DNA of 64,000 nt from Ligula intestinalis (lineage: Eukaryota; Platyhelminthes; Cestoda; Diphyllobothriidea; Diphyllobothriidae). The stretch spans positions 18,561,622 to 18,625,621 of the forward strand of contig JAYGXS010000004.1 in the NCBI GenBank assembly GCA_036362985.1, read 5' to 3'. Of the stretch, positions 54,801 through 56,772 are shown in pieces (the stretch's first letter is position 1; each line of letters starts with the position of its first letter). The notes under the pieces were generated by a model. That model was given only the letters and a program-made list of their open reading frames with translations, did no database searches and had not been told where the DNA came from. Both the position numbers and the translations under genes were made by a program.

Positions 54801-56772
54801 CTCGGTGTCTAACTGCAGCACTAAAGGCGTGGGGTGGGTATTCGTCTTACTTTTATGGTGACGAGTTATTGGGTCTAGTTTACTGTTCTTGAAAAATCTA
54901 ACTCAAGGTGAAGATAGTTTCATATCGCTAAGAGATGTCCTAAGGCAATAAGACTACACGTTGGACTGGTTTACATTTAAAAGTTATTATGCCAGGGGAA
55001 GATAAACACAAGGAGGGCTGCAGTCACCGATTTTTCTAATATTTCAGAAATGCACAGCGAATATTTTATACAAACCAAGAGCGTATATAGGTGAAAAGTG
55101 TCGATGCTGACTTAGCATCGCTATAAAAAGGTCACATGTAAATAATGAAAGTGGATAAAGCGTGAAGTTGACCGGGAAAACCATTAAGAGAAAGCATATT
55201 TTGCAATGACATTGAATAAACATAACGAGCACTAAAACTCTTAAGGTATGAAAAGCCTAACAACCTCGATCTTCGTCTTCTTTTCAACATCATTCCTGAG
55301 AATCTCCGTGACGAGAGTCTGAGCCTTTTGTAGATGTCCACAATACTCTCCGTAGATGAGTAATTTGTCACGATCCCTGATAAACACCTCACCAAGCCTC
55401 AGGAAGTTATGGGTTGACGAAGTGGCCACATTTAGATTTGAAAGAAGATCTCTGTGAATTGTGTGGAGCTCCTATGGGGACCGCATAATATAAATTGTTT
55501 CGTAAAAATTTTGCGCGAATTGAAGTCAACAGAGCTCCCACAAAAGTTAGTTCGAAATGAAAAAGACACTTTGTGAGACAGACGCGTTTACAGTCTATGT
55601 GGATATAATCGACGAAGCCATGAAATTCCAAAAAATATATGTACGTAAGATGTCAGTCGAAGTCTTGCGCTAAGTGCATGGTCGCCTTTATTTGCAAAAG
55701 AAGGGTTGGTTAAATCCAAGAATAAGGGGCTTAAATATTCATGATAATCAGAGCCTATCAGTGCCTAAGTAAAAGCTAAAAAAACATTTTCCCAAACGCA
55801 CAAAACGTAAGTAGGGACAAGAGAACAAATGGGATTACCTCAATGTACTTAAATATTTCGTCGATCTCCTGCGCTGAAAGAACCTTCATGAGAGGATATT
55901 TGTATTTCTAGGAAATTATTCGAAGAACAACATGATTCTTACTTCAAGAAGCATTTTTAAAGAATCCACATAGTTCTTCTCAGTGCTGACTATTTCGCGG
56001 ATACAACAGGCTCGAGGCGTAGATGCTTCCTCTTCTGCTGCTGACGCTTGGGAAATTTTCTTCCCCCCGTGGACAATTGTGTCGTATATCATTTCTTTAG
56101 TAGACTCGTCAATGTCTGCATAGTGCGACTTGGCTTCTATTTCCATTTCATCCCTTTCAAATGTGGATGTTTAAAAGTCTTATATAAAACTTACATGCTG
56201 GCTGCGATCTCCTCGAGGTTGTTGTAGTATTCGTGAGGCGCCTGAAGATCGACATCAGCCGACGGAAAGCCCCTATATCATTGTAAGATAGACAAGTAAA
56301 AGACGTACGGAATTCCAGTTTTCTGAGCCCGGGGGCAGAAGGAAAGCACGGACAACAACTCGATAACCTTCCCAAAATTTTTTGCTTGGTATAAATCTGG
56401 CGGTTCGATCAAGTATTGGCTAGCAATGTCAAATTCGTCGCAGCAGAGATGCGTAAATAAACGGATGTTTTGGCAGCAAAGGAATTGGGACTGCTGAGGT
56501 CTTGGACTGAAGTCTTTCATCGTCAGCGGATCAACTTCGCCGTCACTTAGATTGGACAATAAATGACACAGAGCGACACCATTCATAAGGGCTTGCAAAA
56601 GAATGAGAGCATTTGCGTCAGGCAATAACGCTGGATGATCAGCTGGGAGGACACGACAGCGCAAAAGCCATTCTGCGCACTGACGCCAAACATCATCCTC
56701 GTTTTTGTGACTGACACTCTCCAAATCGAGCAGCTTTTCGTTTAAGTCCGATGATACAGCAGCCTCGAGCAT
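6024..56772 (-). CDS. vav: VAV-family Rho guanine nucleotide exchange factor, 18 exons found
   Basis: Exons on the minus strand, in transcription order: 56772-56309, 56272-56195, 56153-55943, 55907-55839, 55471-55265, 53915-53817, 50545-50400, 41581-41490, 33972-33927, 26141-26055, 22560-22518, 18131-17998, 15701-15058, 12010-11945, 8935-8789, 8495-8251, 6422-6197, 6104-6024. All have GT/AG edges, and phases match across every junction except the two gaps noted below. The translation runs CH, acidic-type segment, DH, PH, C1, SH3, SH2, which is the order diagnostic of VAV. VAV proteins are cytoplasmic signalling factors that load GTP on Rac/Rho downstream of tyrosine kinases. About 1,028 codons were recovered. 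Two pieces are missing: a PH exon between 26054 and 22561, and roughly two residues between 50400 and 41581 (a phase mismatch). No C-terminal SH3 was found. Start: the first ATG lies just before the CH domain. Identification is secure; some exon edges are less so. Confidence 0.93.
6118..6139. repeat. (CCA)n microsatellite in last vav intron
   Basis: Seven CCA units within the 92-base intron 17; on the vav strand it reads (GGT)n between donor and acceptor. Confidence 0.9.
6197..6422 (-). CDS. vav: vav exon 17: SH2 domain
   Basis: 75 codons: YFGEMDRSEATRLL, ENGTFLVRIS, GEYSLSVVYNHPRHIRI, then RPQRFPSVA. These are the W-[YF]-x-x-x-x-R-x-x-A-x-x-L-L opening, the FLVR strand with the phosphotyrosine-binding arginine, the S-L-S-V-V strand and the H-[IY] strand of SH2. 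In VAV the SH2 docks the protein on activated tyrosine kinases and adaptors. Acceptor ctgccatttag; donor GTGAGT at 6196. Confidence 0.96.
6884..6925 (-). ncRNA. Hammerhead-like motif in left arm
   Basis: On the minus strand CTGACGA lies at 6921-6915, followed by GAAATGTC at about 6894-6887. The core residues CTGANGA and GAAA are intact. The stem II region (GGGAGCGAGAAAGCTTTT) pairs only weakly, so activity is doubtful. Confidence 0.5.
7130..7175 (+). ncRNA. Hammerhead-like motif in right arm
   Basis: CTGACGA at 7135-7141 and GAAACGTC at 7161-7168, mirror image of the left-arm copy, with predicted cleavage after 7168. The downstream sequence runs into a pyrimidine-rich end (TTCTTCTTTCTC) as in other hammerhead repeats here. 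Confidence 0.55.
7480..7670. repeat. AT-rich CTAA-type low-complexity tract
   Basis: Irregular runs of TTAACTAAACTAAA-like units over roughly 190 bases within vav intron 16; no gene seen. Confidence 0.7.
8040..8150 (-). mobile_element. tRNA-derived SINE fragment
   Basis: On the minus strand TGGCCCGTAGATCAACGG (8145-8128) resembles a pol III A box and GGGTTCAAATCTT (8093-8081) a B box. This gives a tRNA-like head followed by the 'gggtgatcc...gggatt' segment shared with other SINEs here. A CTGATGA follows but the rest of the hammerhead core is not preserved. Confidence 0.6.
8251..8495 (-). CDS. vav: vav exon 16: linker leading into SH2
   Basis: 81 codons plus two bases. It is Ser- and Arg-rich (TRILRRQSESGC, ARRPISRTHSVHSDFSNNGS), with basic-Ser motifs that could be kinase sites. 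It ends QFEFVERPVDSAL and TG. The TG joins the G of exon 17 to make the Trp that opens the SH2 domain. Acceptor gctcttctccag; donor GTAGTT. Confidence 0.82.
8789..8935 (-). CDS. vav: vav exon 15: Ser-rich linker
   Basis: 49 codons, phase 0/0, acceptor cacgagtgcag. It encodes RLPDGRSRFSLSEFSF, then a Gly/Ser-rich stretch, then PIELSAIWL. It lies between SH3 and SH2 exons and fits the phase of both neighbours, but the protein matches no domain I know. The donor is ambiguous: TTG|GTGCTC (phase 0, chosen because exon 16 starts in phase 0) or TG|GTTGGT four bases earlier. Confidence 0.6.
9000..11940. other. vav intron 14, no other gene seen
   Basis: Intronic sequence with G- and C-runs (9248-9260, 9395-9411). 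No recognisable retroelement protein or RNA gene. Confidence 0.6.
11945..12010 (-). CDS. vav: vav exon 14: second half of N-terminal SH3
   Basis: 22 codons, phase 0/0: GRLNDQEGWFPATHVEIP then PNSE. Joined to exon 13 it gives W-L-P-G-R-L-x-x-x-E-G-W-F-P-x-x-x-V-E, the last SH3 strands with the G-W-F-P motif that lines the proline-peptide groove. Acceptor cttcgtttag; donor GTATGT at 11944. Confidence 0.93.
12655..13170 (+). pseudogene. Penelope-like element, GIY-YIG end
   Basis: The plus strand encodes YRICCSCEQSNYVGETGRLL followed by a region with SINKRTDLPFPYSMVRL. The Y-x-I-x-C-x-x-C-x-x-x-Y-V-G-E-T-G-R block is the GIY-YIG endonuclease of Penelope-like retroelements with its Cys pair. A stop at 12841-12843 interrupts it and the conserved His after the motif is not seen, so it is inactive. 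It is followed at the right distance by a terminal-repeat-like segment with a hammerhead. Confidence 0.82.
13190..13400 (+). mobile_element. Penelope-type terminal repeat with TATA and hammerhead
   Basis: Starts just after the GIY-YIG relic. It has TATAAATACTG near 13240, a TATA-box-like site about 70 bases upstream of the hammerhead core, then CTGACGA (13310), GAAACGTC (13336-13343) and the tail TTGTTCCAGTGATCGCATTT also seen after the hammerhead at 3.68 kb. Penelope-like elements are known to carry hammerheads in their terminal repeats. A relative with the same TATAAATACTG/hammerhead spacing lies at about 33210-33350. Confidence 0.7.
13310..13353 (+). ncRNA. Hammerhead-like motif in Penelope terminal repeat
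   Basis: CTGACGA at 13310-13316 and GAAAC at 13336-13340 followed by GTC (predicted cleavage after 13343). TTATT upstream and AATAA downstream could pair as outer stem I. Helix III is two pairs only. Stem II (GGGTC with GGATCT) pairs imperfectly. Confidence 0.6.
13400..13860 (+). pseudogene. Penelope-like reverse transcriptase fragment
   Basis: The plus strand, across frameshifts and stops, shows RFDGTTCDQVK, then FWALYVDDNFVVMEG, then (in another frame) LLDILFRKDSEDLRNEV and NTMQLLNFNTNHPISHK. YVDD with the preceding FWA and the following N-S/T-N-H-P-x-S-x-K block are Penelope RT hallmarks. It directly follows the terminal repeat of the preceding copy, a head-to-tail order typical of this class, and is cut off at 13861. 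Confidence 0.8.
13861..14160 (+). mobile_element. Possible DNA transposon end
   Basis: Begins CAGGGTGTCCCAAAAATG, a form typical of inverted-repeat ends of DNA transposons, and interrupts the Penelope RT. I did not find the matching inverted end, so the extent and class are uncertain. Confidence 0.35.
14385..14435 (+). ncRNA. Hammerhead-like motif with good stem II
   Basis: CTGACGA (14395-14401), T, GGACT paired with AGTCC around CCGGTAAA, GAAAG (14421-14425) and CTT with predicted cleavage after 14428. All core positions are intact and stem II has five Watson-Crick pairs. The pyrimidine-rich TCTTCTT tail follows about 40 bases later. A related but broken copy is at 16860-16925. Confidence 0.65.
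15058..15701 (-). CDS. vav: vav exon 13: C1 end, Ser/Pro-rich region, first half of SH3
   Basis: A 644-base exon, the largest. It starts ETGIAAHKACLQKVSQC, the end of the C1 finger (H-x-x-C then a final C). About 150 residues rich in Ser, Pro and Gly follow, unusually long for this linker. The first half of the N-terminal SH3 then begins at TALKAYTGE, runs through six prolines and reaches LVFGAGDRINLLQPYDGSAW, the A-L-x-x-Y and G-D-x-I-x-L-L strands. The C1 finger lacks one expected cysteine at the exon 12/13 junction. Acceptor ctttttctccag type; donor CCG|GTACAT. Confidence 0.93.
16860..16925 (+). repeat. Decayed hammerhead repeat
   Basis: GTGATATGAGCCCCTGTAAG and TTCGAAAGCTCAGGAC, followed by AATAAACAAAGTGATCC and TCTTCTTCC. 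It is related to 14385-14470, but the CTGANGA box is disrupted by an insertion. Confidence 0.45.
17394..17462. repeat. (ATT)n/(AGT)n low-complexity run
   Basis: Alternating ATT, ACT and AGT trinucleotides over about 70 bases, preceded by similar (AGT)-rich sequence at 16980-17070. Confidence 0.85.
17998..18131 (-). CDS. vav: vav exon 12: C1 zinc finger, first part
   Basis: It encodes DNLFPPGARDNGYHFEMNTF, then KQTTYCYICRKLLQGCFYQG and YRCR. His, the CxxC pair and the G-x-x-x-Q-G-Y-x-C stretch are those of a C1 (phorbol-ester/DAG-type) zinc finger in its VAV form, which does not bind DAG but supports the DH-PH unit. Acceptor ctttcttacag; donor GTTAGT at 17997. Confidence 0.94.
18772..18915 (+). 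repeat. Dispersed repeat pair member (partner 28715-28860)
   Basis: Shares with 28715-28860 on the same strand: 'aagtttgtccgtcgcaat' (here 'acagtttgccgtcgcaat'), 'gattg(a/g)cagacgaat', 'gcagtcccc' / 'gtagtcccta' and 'tatcttgaagta..aact(g/a)cg'. Function and class unknown. Confidence 0.6.
19002..19143 (+). mobile_element. tRNA-headed SINE with hammerhead
   Basis: A-box-like TGGCTCAATGG at 19009-19019 and B-box-like GGTTCGGGTGG at 19059-19069 form a tRNA-like head. About 30 bases later come GACCGG, CTGATGA (19098-19104), stem II GGCT/AGCC with AATA loop, and GAAA (19119-19122). This is the clearest example of a tRNA head fused to a hammerhead in the window. The 3' stem I strand is mutated (CAAGTC for CCGGTC). 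Confidence 0.72.
20130..20465 (+). repeat. Dispersed hammerhead-containing repeat, copy 2
   Basis: Same-strand relative of 3173-3530. It ends in a better preserved hammerhead (20379-20413) and a tail with CAGCGATCGAGTCGTCTTCT. A third, more distant relative ends near 33350. The 3' ends resemble the Penelope-type terminal repeat at 13.2-13.4 kb, so it is probably a non-autonomous relative of that family (inference). Confidence 0.65.
20371..20425 (+). ncRNA. Hammerhead-like motif, ATCCG family
   Basis: CTGAGGA (20379-20385; position 7 is free in the consensus), stem II AAATCCG/CGGATTT with CGA loop (seven pairs), GAAACGTC at 20406-20413. This is the longest stem II in this family. Helix III again is only two pairs. 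Confidence 0.65.
21722..21858 (-). mobile_element. tRNA-headed SINE, hammerhead variant
   Basis: Minus-strand A box TGGCTCAATGGCTAGAGCG (21847-21829) and a B box near 21803-21790. The 3' part reads CTGATGCTGACTACTAAGTC then AGAAA, a variant in which core A9 is replaced and the stem is TGACT/AGTCA. The copy at 50.85 kb shares this altered core, so they form a subfamily. Confidence 0.65.
22518..22560 (-). CDS. vav: vav exon 11: PH C-terminal helix
   Basis: A 43-base exon encoding EARASWMRAAITV with split codons at both ends. The E-x-x-x-x-W-M-x-x-x-x-x-A-I pattern is the C-terminal PH helix, with the nearly invariant tryptophan. Acceptor cgcaaaatcag; donor GTAAGT. Its final TT joins the first A of exon 12 as Leu. 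The exon is short, so the support is helix pattern, phase and position rather than length. Confidence 0.72.
24815..25010 (+). repeat. Hammerhead-bearing dispersed repeat
   Basis: Begins near TATATATTCACTCAGAAATG, then GAACACCGATCGAATAGGCT, the 'gtggtcagaggtccccaacg' block, the hammerhead and 'aaatgctgtcatacccccct'. The same blocks recur at 31985-32590 and define one family. Confidence 0.7.
24918..24976 (+). ncRNA. Complete type I hammerhead ribozyme candidate
   Basis: All three helices can be drawn. Outer stem I: GGGTGAC (24918-24924) with GTTACCC (24970-24976). Core CTGATGA at 24931-24937. Stem II: GGCT (24939-24942), loop AATA, AGCC (24947-24950). GAAA at 24952-24955. Helix III: ACAG (24955-24958), loop TT, CTGT (24961-24964). 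Predicted cleavage after A at 24965 (GUA). Internal loop CGCCTG/TCAA in stem I is where natural hammerheads make loop contacts. The 10.1-11.1 pair is A-C rather than the usual G-C. Confidence 0.78.
25016..25407. mobile_element. 392-base foldback element with paired hammerhead motifs
   Basis: Arms 25016-25180 and about 25240-25407 are inverted copies, beginning CCCGCTCCCCATCCC and ending in its complement. Each arm has a hammerhead-like motif facing outward: minus CTGATGA at 25118-25112 and plus at 25305-25311. It is nearly the same length as the element at 6832-7224 and has the same layout, though most of the sequence differs. Lies in vav intron 10 to 11. Confidence 0.8.
25080..25122 (-). ncRNA. 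Hammerhead-like motif in left arm of foldback
   Basis: Minus CTGATGA (25118-25112) and GAAACGTC (25092-25085), core intact. The opposite-arm copy at 25305-25340 has CAAAA in place of GAAA and is probably dead. Confidence 0.5.
25443..25500. repeat. (TA)n microsatellite
   Basis: About 38 bases of alternating TA followed by TGTATATG repeats, just after the foldback element. Confidence 0.9.
26055..26141 (-). CDS. vav: vav exon 10: PH domain strands 3-4
   Basis: 29 codons, phase 0/0, acceptor acttttag, donor GTAAGT. It encodes GDVFTFMAAYHIVKGTPAEF and then ALPAKKGGK. It continues exon 9 as C-K-T-R-G-D, matching the VAV PH order where C-K-x-R-G-D is followed by a strand and a basic loop. The next piece of the PH domain (the W-x-x-x-F strand and the F-F-x-K strand) was not found. 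Confidence 0.82.
26538..26652 (-). mobile_element. tRNA-headed SINE, decayed hammerhead
   Basis: Minus-strand head with CTCGTGGCTGAATGGTAGAG (A box, about 26648-26629) and GAGTTCGAATCTC (B box, 26602-26589). CTGATGA follows, but GAAA has become CAAA. Sense orientation within vav intron 10 to 11 is shared with the gene. Confidence 0.65.
26815..26925 (+). repeat. SINE 3' fragment
   Basis: Carries the shared 'ataagccagaaatggccatt' segment and 'cggtctc', but the CTGATGA box is lost. Relic of the tRNA-headed SINE family. Confidence 0.5.
26930..27400 (+). repeat. Dispersed repeat pair member (partner 36740-37120)
   Basis: Shares 'tatcgatcggccta', 'cttcttgtcgtgttctc' and 'cgtcattgggcggcaata' style blocks in the same order and strand with 36830-37120. 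No coding similarity was recognised. Confidence 0.55.
27470..27585 (+). repeat. SINE 3' fragment with decayed hammerhead
   Basis: TTGATGA near 27515 with ATCAAGCC, AAAAATGACTATTCCGGTCTCC downstream is clearly homologous to the SINE 3' end. C3 and G12 of the ribozyme core are mutated. The CCGGTC stem I strand is intact. Confidence 0.5.
28715..28860 (+). repeat. Dispersed repeat pair member (partner 18772-18915)
   Basis: Same order of short blocks as 18772-18915, including 'cgtcgcaatcgacta' and 'tatcttgaagtattaacta'. It lies in vav intron 9. Confidence 0.6.
29804..30013 (-). pseudogene. Penelope-like element, C-terminal relic
   Basis: Minus-strand frame of 69 residues: CLDTGHAFAWDKTRI, then SENGRKFPEATHSGDSCINR, then DLDGIYKHVKG. 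The H-C-x-x-x-x-H-x-F-x-W-x-x-T block, an E-A-x-H-S helix and I-N-R-x-x-D-L-x-x-x-Y are the end of the GIY-YIG region in Penelope-like proteins. Only the last part remains. Downstream on the same strand (about 29705-29660) a CCGAGGA...GAAATTTC segment may be a decayed hammerhead. Confidence 0.65.
31740..31820 (-). ncRNA. Hammerhead-like motif, ATCCG family
   Basis: Minus CTGATGA (31803-31797), stem II region TTCGCGACGGAT, GAAAC (31777-31773), then ATTAGGCGAATAA and a tail with ATCGAGTCGTCTTC. The cleavage triplet reads ATT and one helix III pair is lost. Sense to vav, in intron 9. Confidence 0.55.
31985..32590. repeat. Cluster of nested copies of one hammerhead repeat
   Basis: Three copies of the 'gaacaccgatcgaataggct' family abut: plus 31985-32080, plus 32360-32470 and minus 32590-32510. 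Between the first two lies an inverted 3' part containing the minus-strand hammerhead at 32205-32145. The order suggests repeated insertion or rearrangement of one element into itself. Confidence 0.65.
32145..32205 (-). ncRNA. Type I hammerhead candidate, second copy
   Basis: Minus-strand CTGATGA (32190-32184), stem II GGCT/AGCT around AATA, GAAA, helix III ACAG-TT-CTGT, then A and TCAA, GTTACCC (32151-32145). Same architecture as 24918-24976, with outer stem I partly mismatched (GGGTTAT). Lies in vav intron 9 in the sense orientation. Confidence 0.68.
33210..33350 (+). repeat. Penelope-type terminal repeat, decayed hammerhead
   Basis: TATAAATACTG near 33212, then CTCAGGACGATTCCGCGACG, GATATCGAAACGTCAGGCGA and the CAGCGATCGAGTCGTCTTCT tail. 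The GAAAC/GTC half and stem II are preserved, but the CTGANGA box is mutated. Upstream to about 32985 the sequence resembles the 5' part of the 3.2 and 20.1 kb repeats. Confidence 0.55.
33927..33972 (-). CDS. vav: vav exon 9: PH domain strands 2-3
   Basis: A 46-base exon encoding (R)HVFLFDKALLLCKTR, the PH-domain strand pair with the sequence R-x-x-F-L-F-D-K-x-L-L-x-C-K typical of Dbl-family PH domains. Acceptor cctattttcag; donor GTAGGT. It lies alone between introns of about 7.5 and 7.8 kb filled with repeats. Confidence 0.93.
34460..34590 (+). mobile_element. tRNA-headed SINE with hammerhead
   Basis: A-box-like TGGTTAGAACG near 34469 and B-box GGTTCAAACCT near 34507, then GACCGG (34530-34535), CTGATGA (34536-34542), GGCT-AATG-AGCC and GAAA (34557-34560). 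Downstream CCAGTC (34569-34574) pairs with GACCGG in five of six positions, making stem I. A self-palindromic helix III and cleavage after ATT are the likely geometry. Located in vav intron 8, antisense to vav. Confidence 0.72.
34810..35145 (-). pseudogene. RTE-like LINE fragment
   Basis: Minus-strand frame includes PLEIDGCQLDEVDSLEYL and RCRDEIVSRIGIARQIFSCL, preceded in another frame by FGGLQSMVSRVNVVTK. These are the segment after the RT catalytic motif of RTE-type LINEs common in flatworms (Q-I-D-G-x-x-L-x-x-V-x-x-F-x-Y-L-G). Same family as 38260-39350. Frameshifts and truncation make it a relic in vav intron 8. Confidence 0.75.
36740..37120 (+). repeat. Dispersed repeat pair member (partner 26930-27400)
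   Basis: Contains 'ctatcgatcggcctac', 'ttgtacc...acactcacagacctctgctgttgcac', 'tcttgtcgtgttcttccc' and 'cacacaaggcgttattgaac', collinear with the copy at 27 kb. Confidence 0.55.
38260..39350 (+). pseudogene. RTE-like LINE, RT motif B to 3' end
   Basis: Plus strand: IRSGVRQGWILSPILFNYAI (RT motif B), then FGDLQSIVTRVNEVTKSVG in another frame, GQTKDDIGCRINAARQVYSI, RSALLYGCKCWPMRVEDER, and a degraded 3' tail to about 39350. The catalytic YADD segment is lost in a frameshift zone. Several stops and shifts show it is dead. It inserts in vav intron 8. Confidence 0.82.
39360..41480. other. vav intron 8, unique-looking sequence
   Basis: About 2.1 kb between the LINE relic and exon 8. Short ORFs only; nothing recognised. 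Confidence 0.6.
41490..41581 (-). CDS. vav: vav exon 8: PH domain first strand
   Basis: 92 bases encoding PPGKKLSSYGRRQIDGEL then RVLNHQDSKSKI. The Y-G-R-x-x-I-D-G-E-L-x-V motif is the DH-PH junction and first PH strand of VAV proteins. Acceptor tgattttgtag; donor GTGAGT. The last two bases (AG) join the first base of exon 9 to give Arg. An in-frame stop lies directly before the acceptor, so the exon cannot start further upstream. Confidence 0.9.
42000..44560. other. vav intron 7, no gene seen
   Basis: Intronic sequence with no recognised protein or RNA. Small ORFs (for example on the plus strand at 43671-43910) have no conserved features. Confidence 0.55.
44568..45560. mobile_element. Mariner-like non-autonomous element with long inverted repeats
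   Basis: Starts CAGTAGATTCCCTACC at 44568 and ends in the exact complement at 45560, flanked on both sides by TA, the target duplication of Tc1/mariner elements. The outer 150 bases or so of the two arms are almost identical (one difference seen), while the inner arms (to about 44920 and from about 45180) match only roughly. The internal ORFs match nothing I know, so it is probably mobilised in trans. Lies in vav intron 7. Confidence 0.82.
45725..46030 (-). pseudogene. Possible LINE ORF fragment downstream of endonuclease
   Basis: 101-residue minus-strand frame with TKLTTAVLQQTALKPDDSNL and CAAVRKSWKKKK. It lies 3' of the endonuclease relic on the same strand and resembles the linker between endonuclease and RT, but I cannot assign it firmly. 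Confidence 0.4.
46560..47330 (-). pseudogene. LINE apurinic-type endonuclease domain, interrupted by gap
   Basis: Minus strand: MACLSEVRLPSTGHKLL, ISVYAPTLAADDSVKGDFY, LLVIAGDWNARPGVCD, then TWYSNDG before the N run at 46691-46700. The S-E-x-R, Y-A-P-T and G-D-[WF]-N-A motifs are those of exonuclease-endonuclease-phosphatase domains at the start of LINE proteins. The catalytic E and D/N residues are present. The gap and Ala/Gln-rich sequence beyond it hide the rest. Probably the 5' part of an RTE-like copy. Confidence 0.8.
46691..46700. other. Assembly gap (10 N)
   Basis: Ten consecutive N, inside the LINE endonuclease relic; the true size is unknown. Confidence 0.99.
47341..47530. repeat. 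Local tandem duplication
   Basis: 47341-47413 and 47455-47527 are near copies (both contain 'agctcgca(g/a)atttaacac', 'cgcgatgccaagatgatggg'-like and 'gttcccgcggac' in order), period about 114 bases. Located just upstream of the endonuclease relic, on the 5' side of that LINE. Confidence 0.75.
48790..49130 (+). pseudogene. RTE-like LINE 3' fragment
   Basis: Nucleotide similarity to 38985-39320: both contain 'ggatatcccag', 'acacgttcttcgtcgtcaacct'-like, 'gagctc(a/g)gtgttac', 'aacctgctcga' and 'tctgctgccacg' in the same order. A G-run splits it. Only the 3' end of the element remains. Confidence 0.7.
50400..50545 (-). CDS. vav: vav exon 7: end of DH domain
   Basis: 48 codons plus two bases. 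It begins QLWKLTDEDHPEK and continues ADAFGCMRELAQTINEVKRD, the last DH helix (A-x-x-x-M-x-x-L-A-x-x-I-N-E-x-K-R-D) linking to the PH domain. Acceptor ccattttag; strong donor GTGAGT at 50399. The exon ends in phase 2 while the next recognised exon starts in phase 0. About two residues and one base are therefore unaccounted for. Confidence 0.93.
50830..50955 (-). mobile_element. tRNA-headed SINE, hammerhead variant
   Basis: Minus-strand A box CCCAATGGCTAGGGCG (about 50950-50935) and B box GAGTTCGAGGCTC (50910-50898). The 3' part has GACTGG, CTGACACTGACT, AAGCC, AGAAA and CCAGTT. Stem I GACTGG/CCAGTT pairs, but core G8 and A9 are replaced. It lies in vav intron 6, same strand as vav. Confidence 0.65.
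51856..51885. repeat. (TA)n microsatellite
   Basis: About 29 bases of alternating TA in vav intron 6. Confidence 0.9.
52200..52312 (+). repeat. SINE 3' fragment
   Basis: Contains CTGCTGACGGCTGATAAACC and AGAAG, CGGCC, ATTCCGGTCTCC, homologous to the hammerhead SINE 3' end, but A6 and the GAAA box are mutated. The tRNA head is mostly gone. Confidence 0.5.
53817..53915 (-). CDS. vav: vav exon 6: DH signature helix
   Basis: 33 codons, phase 0/0, acceptor cacctttag, donor GTAGGT. It encodes FHLTELLAVPIQRVLKYHLL followed by LE. This is the most conserved DH motif (L-x-x-L-L-x-x-P-x-Q-R-x-x-K-Y-x-L-L-L), which forms part of the Rac/Rho binding surface and catalytic core. No key residue is altered. 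Confidence 0.95.
55265..55471 (-). CDS. vav: vav exon 5: DH domain centre
   Basis: This 69-codon, phase 0/0 exon begins ELHTIHRDLLSNL and continues RLGEVFIRDRDKLLIYGEYC. These match the DH stretches I-E-x-L-x-x-x-H-x-x-L-L and V-F-x-x-x-x-x-x-L-x-Y-G-x-Y-C that follow exon 4. The exon ends KKTKIE. The donor (GTTGTT at 55264) is weak, but phase and protein alignment with exon 6 fit. Confidence 0.92.
55839..55907 (-). CDS. vav: vav exon 4: DH domain
   Basis: A 69-base, 23-codon exon behind a 35-base intron. It encodes KYKYPLMKVL then SAQEIDEIFKYIE, the DH segment in which a Pro-Leu turn is followed by the I-x-x-I-F-x-x-I-E helix contacting the GTPase. Phase 0 at both ends, acceptor ttcctag, donor GTAATC. 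Confidence 0.92.
55943..56153 (-). CDS. vav: vav exon 3: start of DH domain
   Basis: This exon follows a 41-base intron and encodes 70 residues. It ends with CIREIVSTEKNYVDSLKMLL, the first conserved helix of Dbl-homology (RhoGEF) domains (E-x-V-x-T-E-x-x-Y-x-x-x-L). Upstream, HYADIDESTKEMIYDTIV supplies more tyrosines with acidic neighbours, so the acidic regulatory region probably extends into this exon. Donor GTAAGA at 55942. Confidence 0.93.
56195..56272 (-). CDS. vav: vav exon 2: acidic-type tyrosine segment
   Basis: This 78-base exon follows a 36-base intron. It completes the codon split at the end of exon 1 and encodes GFPSADVDLQ then APHEYYNNLEEIAAS. The position between CH and DH and the tyrosines next to acidic residues (EYYNNLEE) fit the VAV acidic region, whose tyrosines are phosphorylated to relieve autoinhibition. 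It is much shorter and less acidic than vertebrate versions. Donor GTAAGT at 56194. Confidence 0.88.
56309..56772 (-). CDS. vav: vav exon 1: start codon and CH domain
   Basis: This exon encodes 154 residues plus two bases. After about 27 residues comes the VAV-type calponin homology domain: DVWRQCAEWLLRCRVLP, then LMNGVALCHLLSNL, then RPQQSQFLCCQNIRLF, then NFGKVIELLSVLS. These match the WRQC..WL..CRVLP, G..LC.LL, R.QMSQFLC.KNI and DFGKVI..LS.LS signatures of VAV CH domains. In VAV the CH domain helps hold the protein in an inhibited state. Donor GTACGT at 56308. The ATG at 56772 is chosen because the CH domain starts soon after; I saw no nearby in-frame stop upstream, so a start further upstream is possible. 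Confidence 0.95.
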
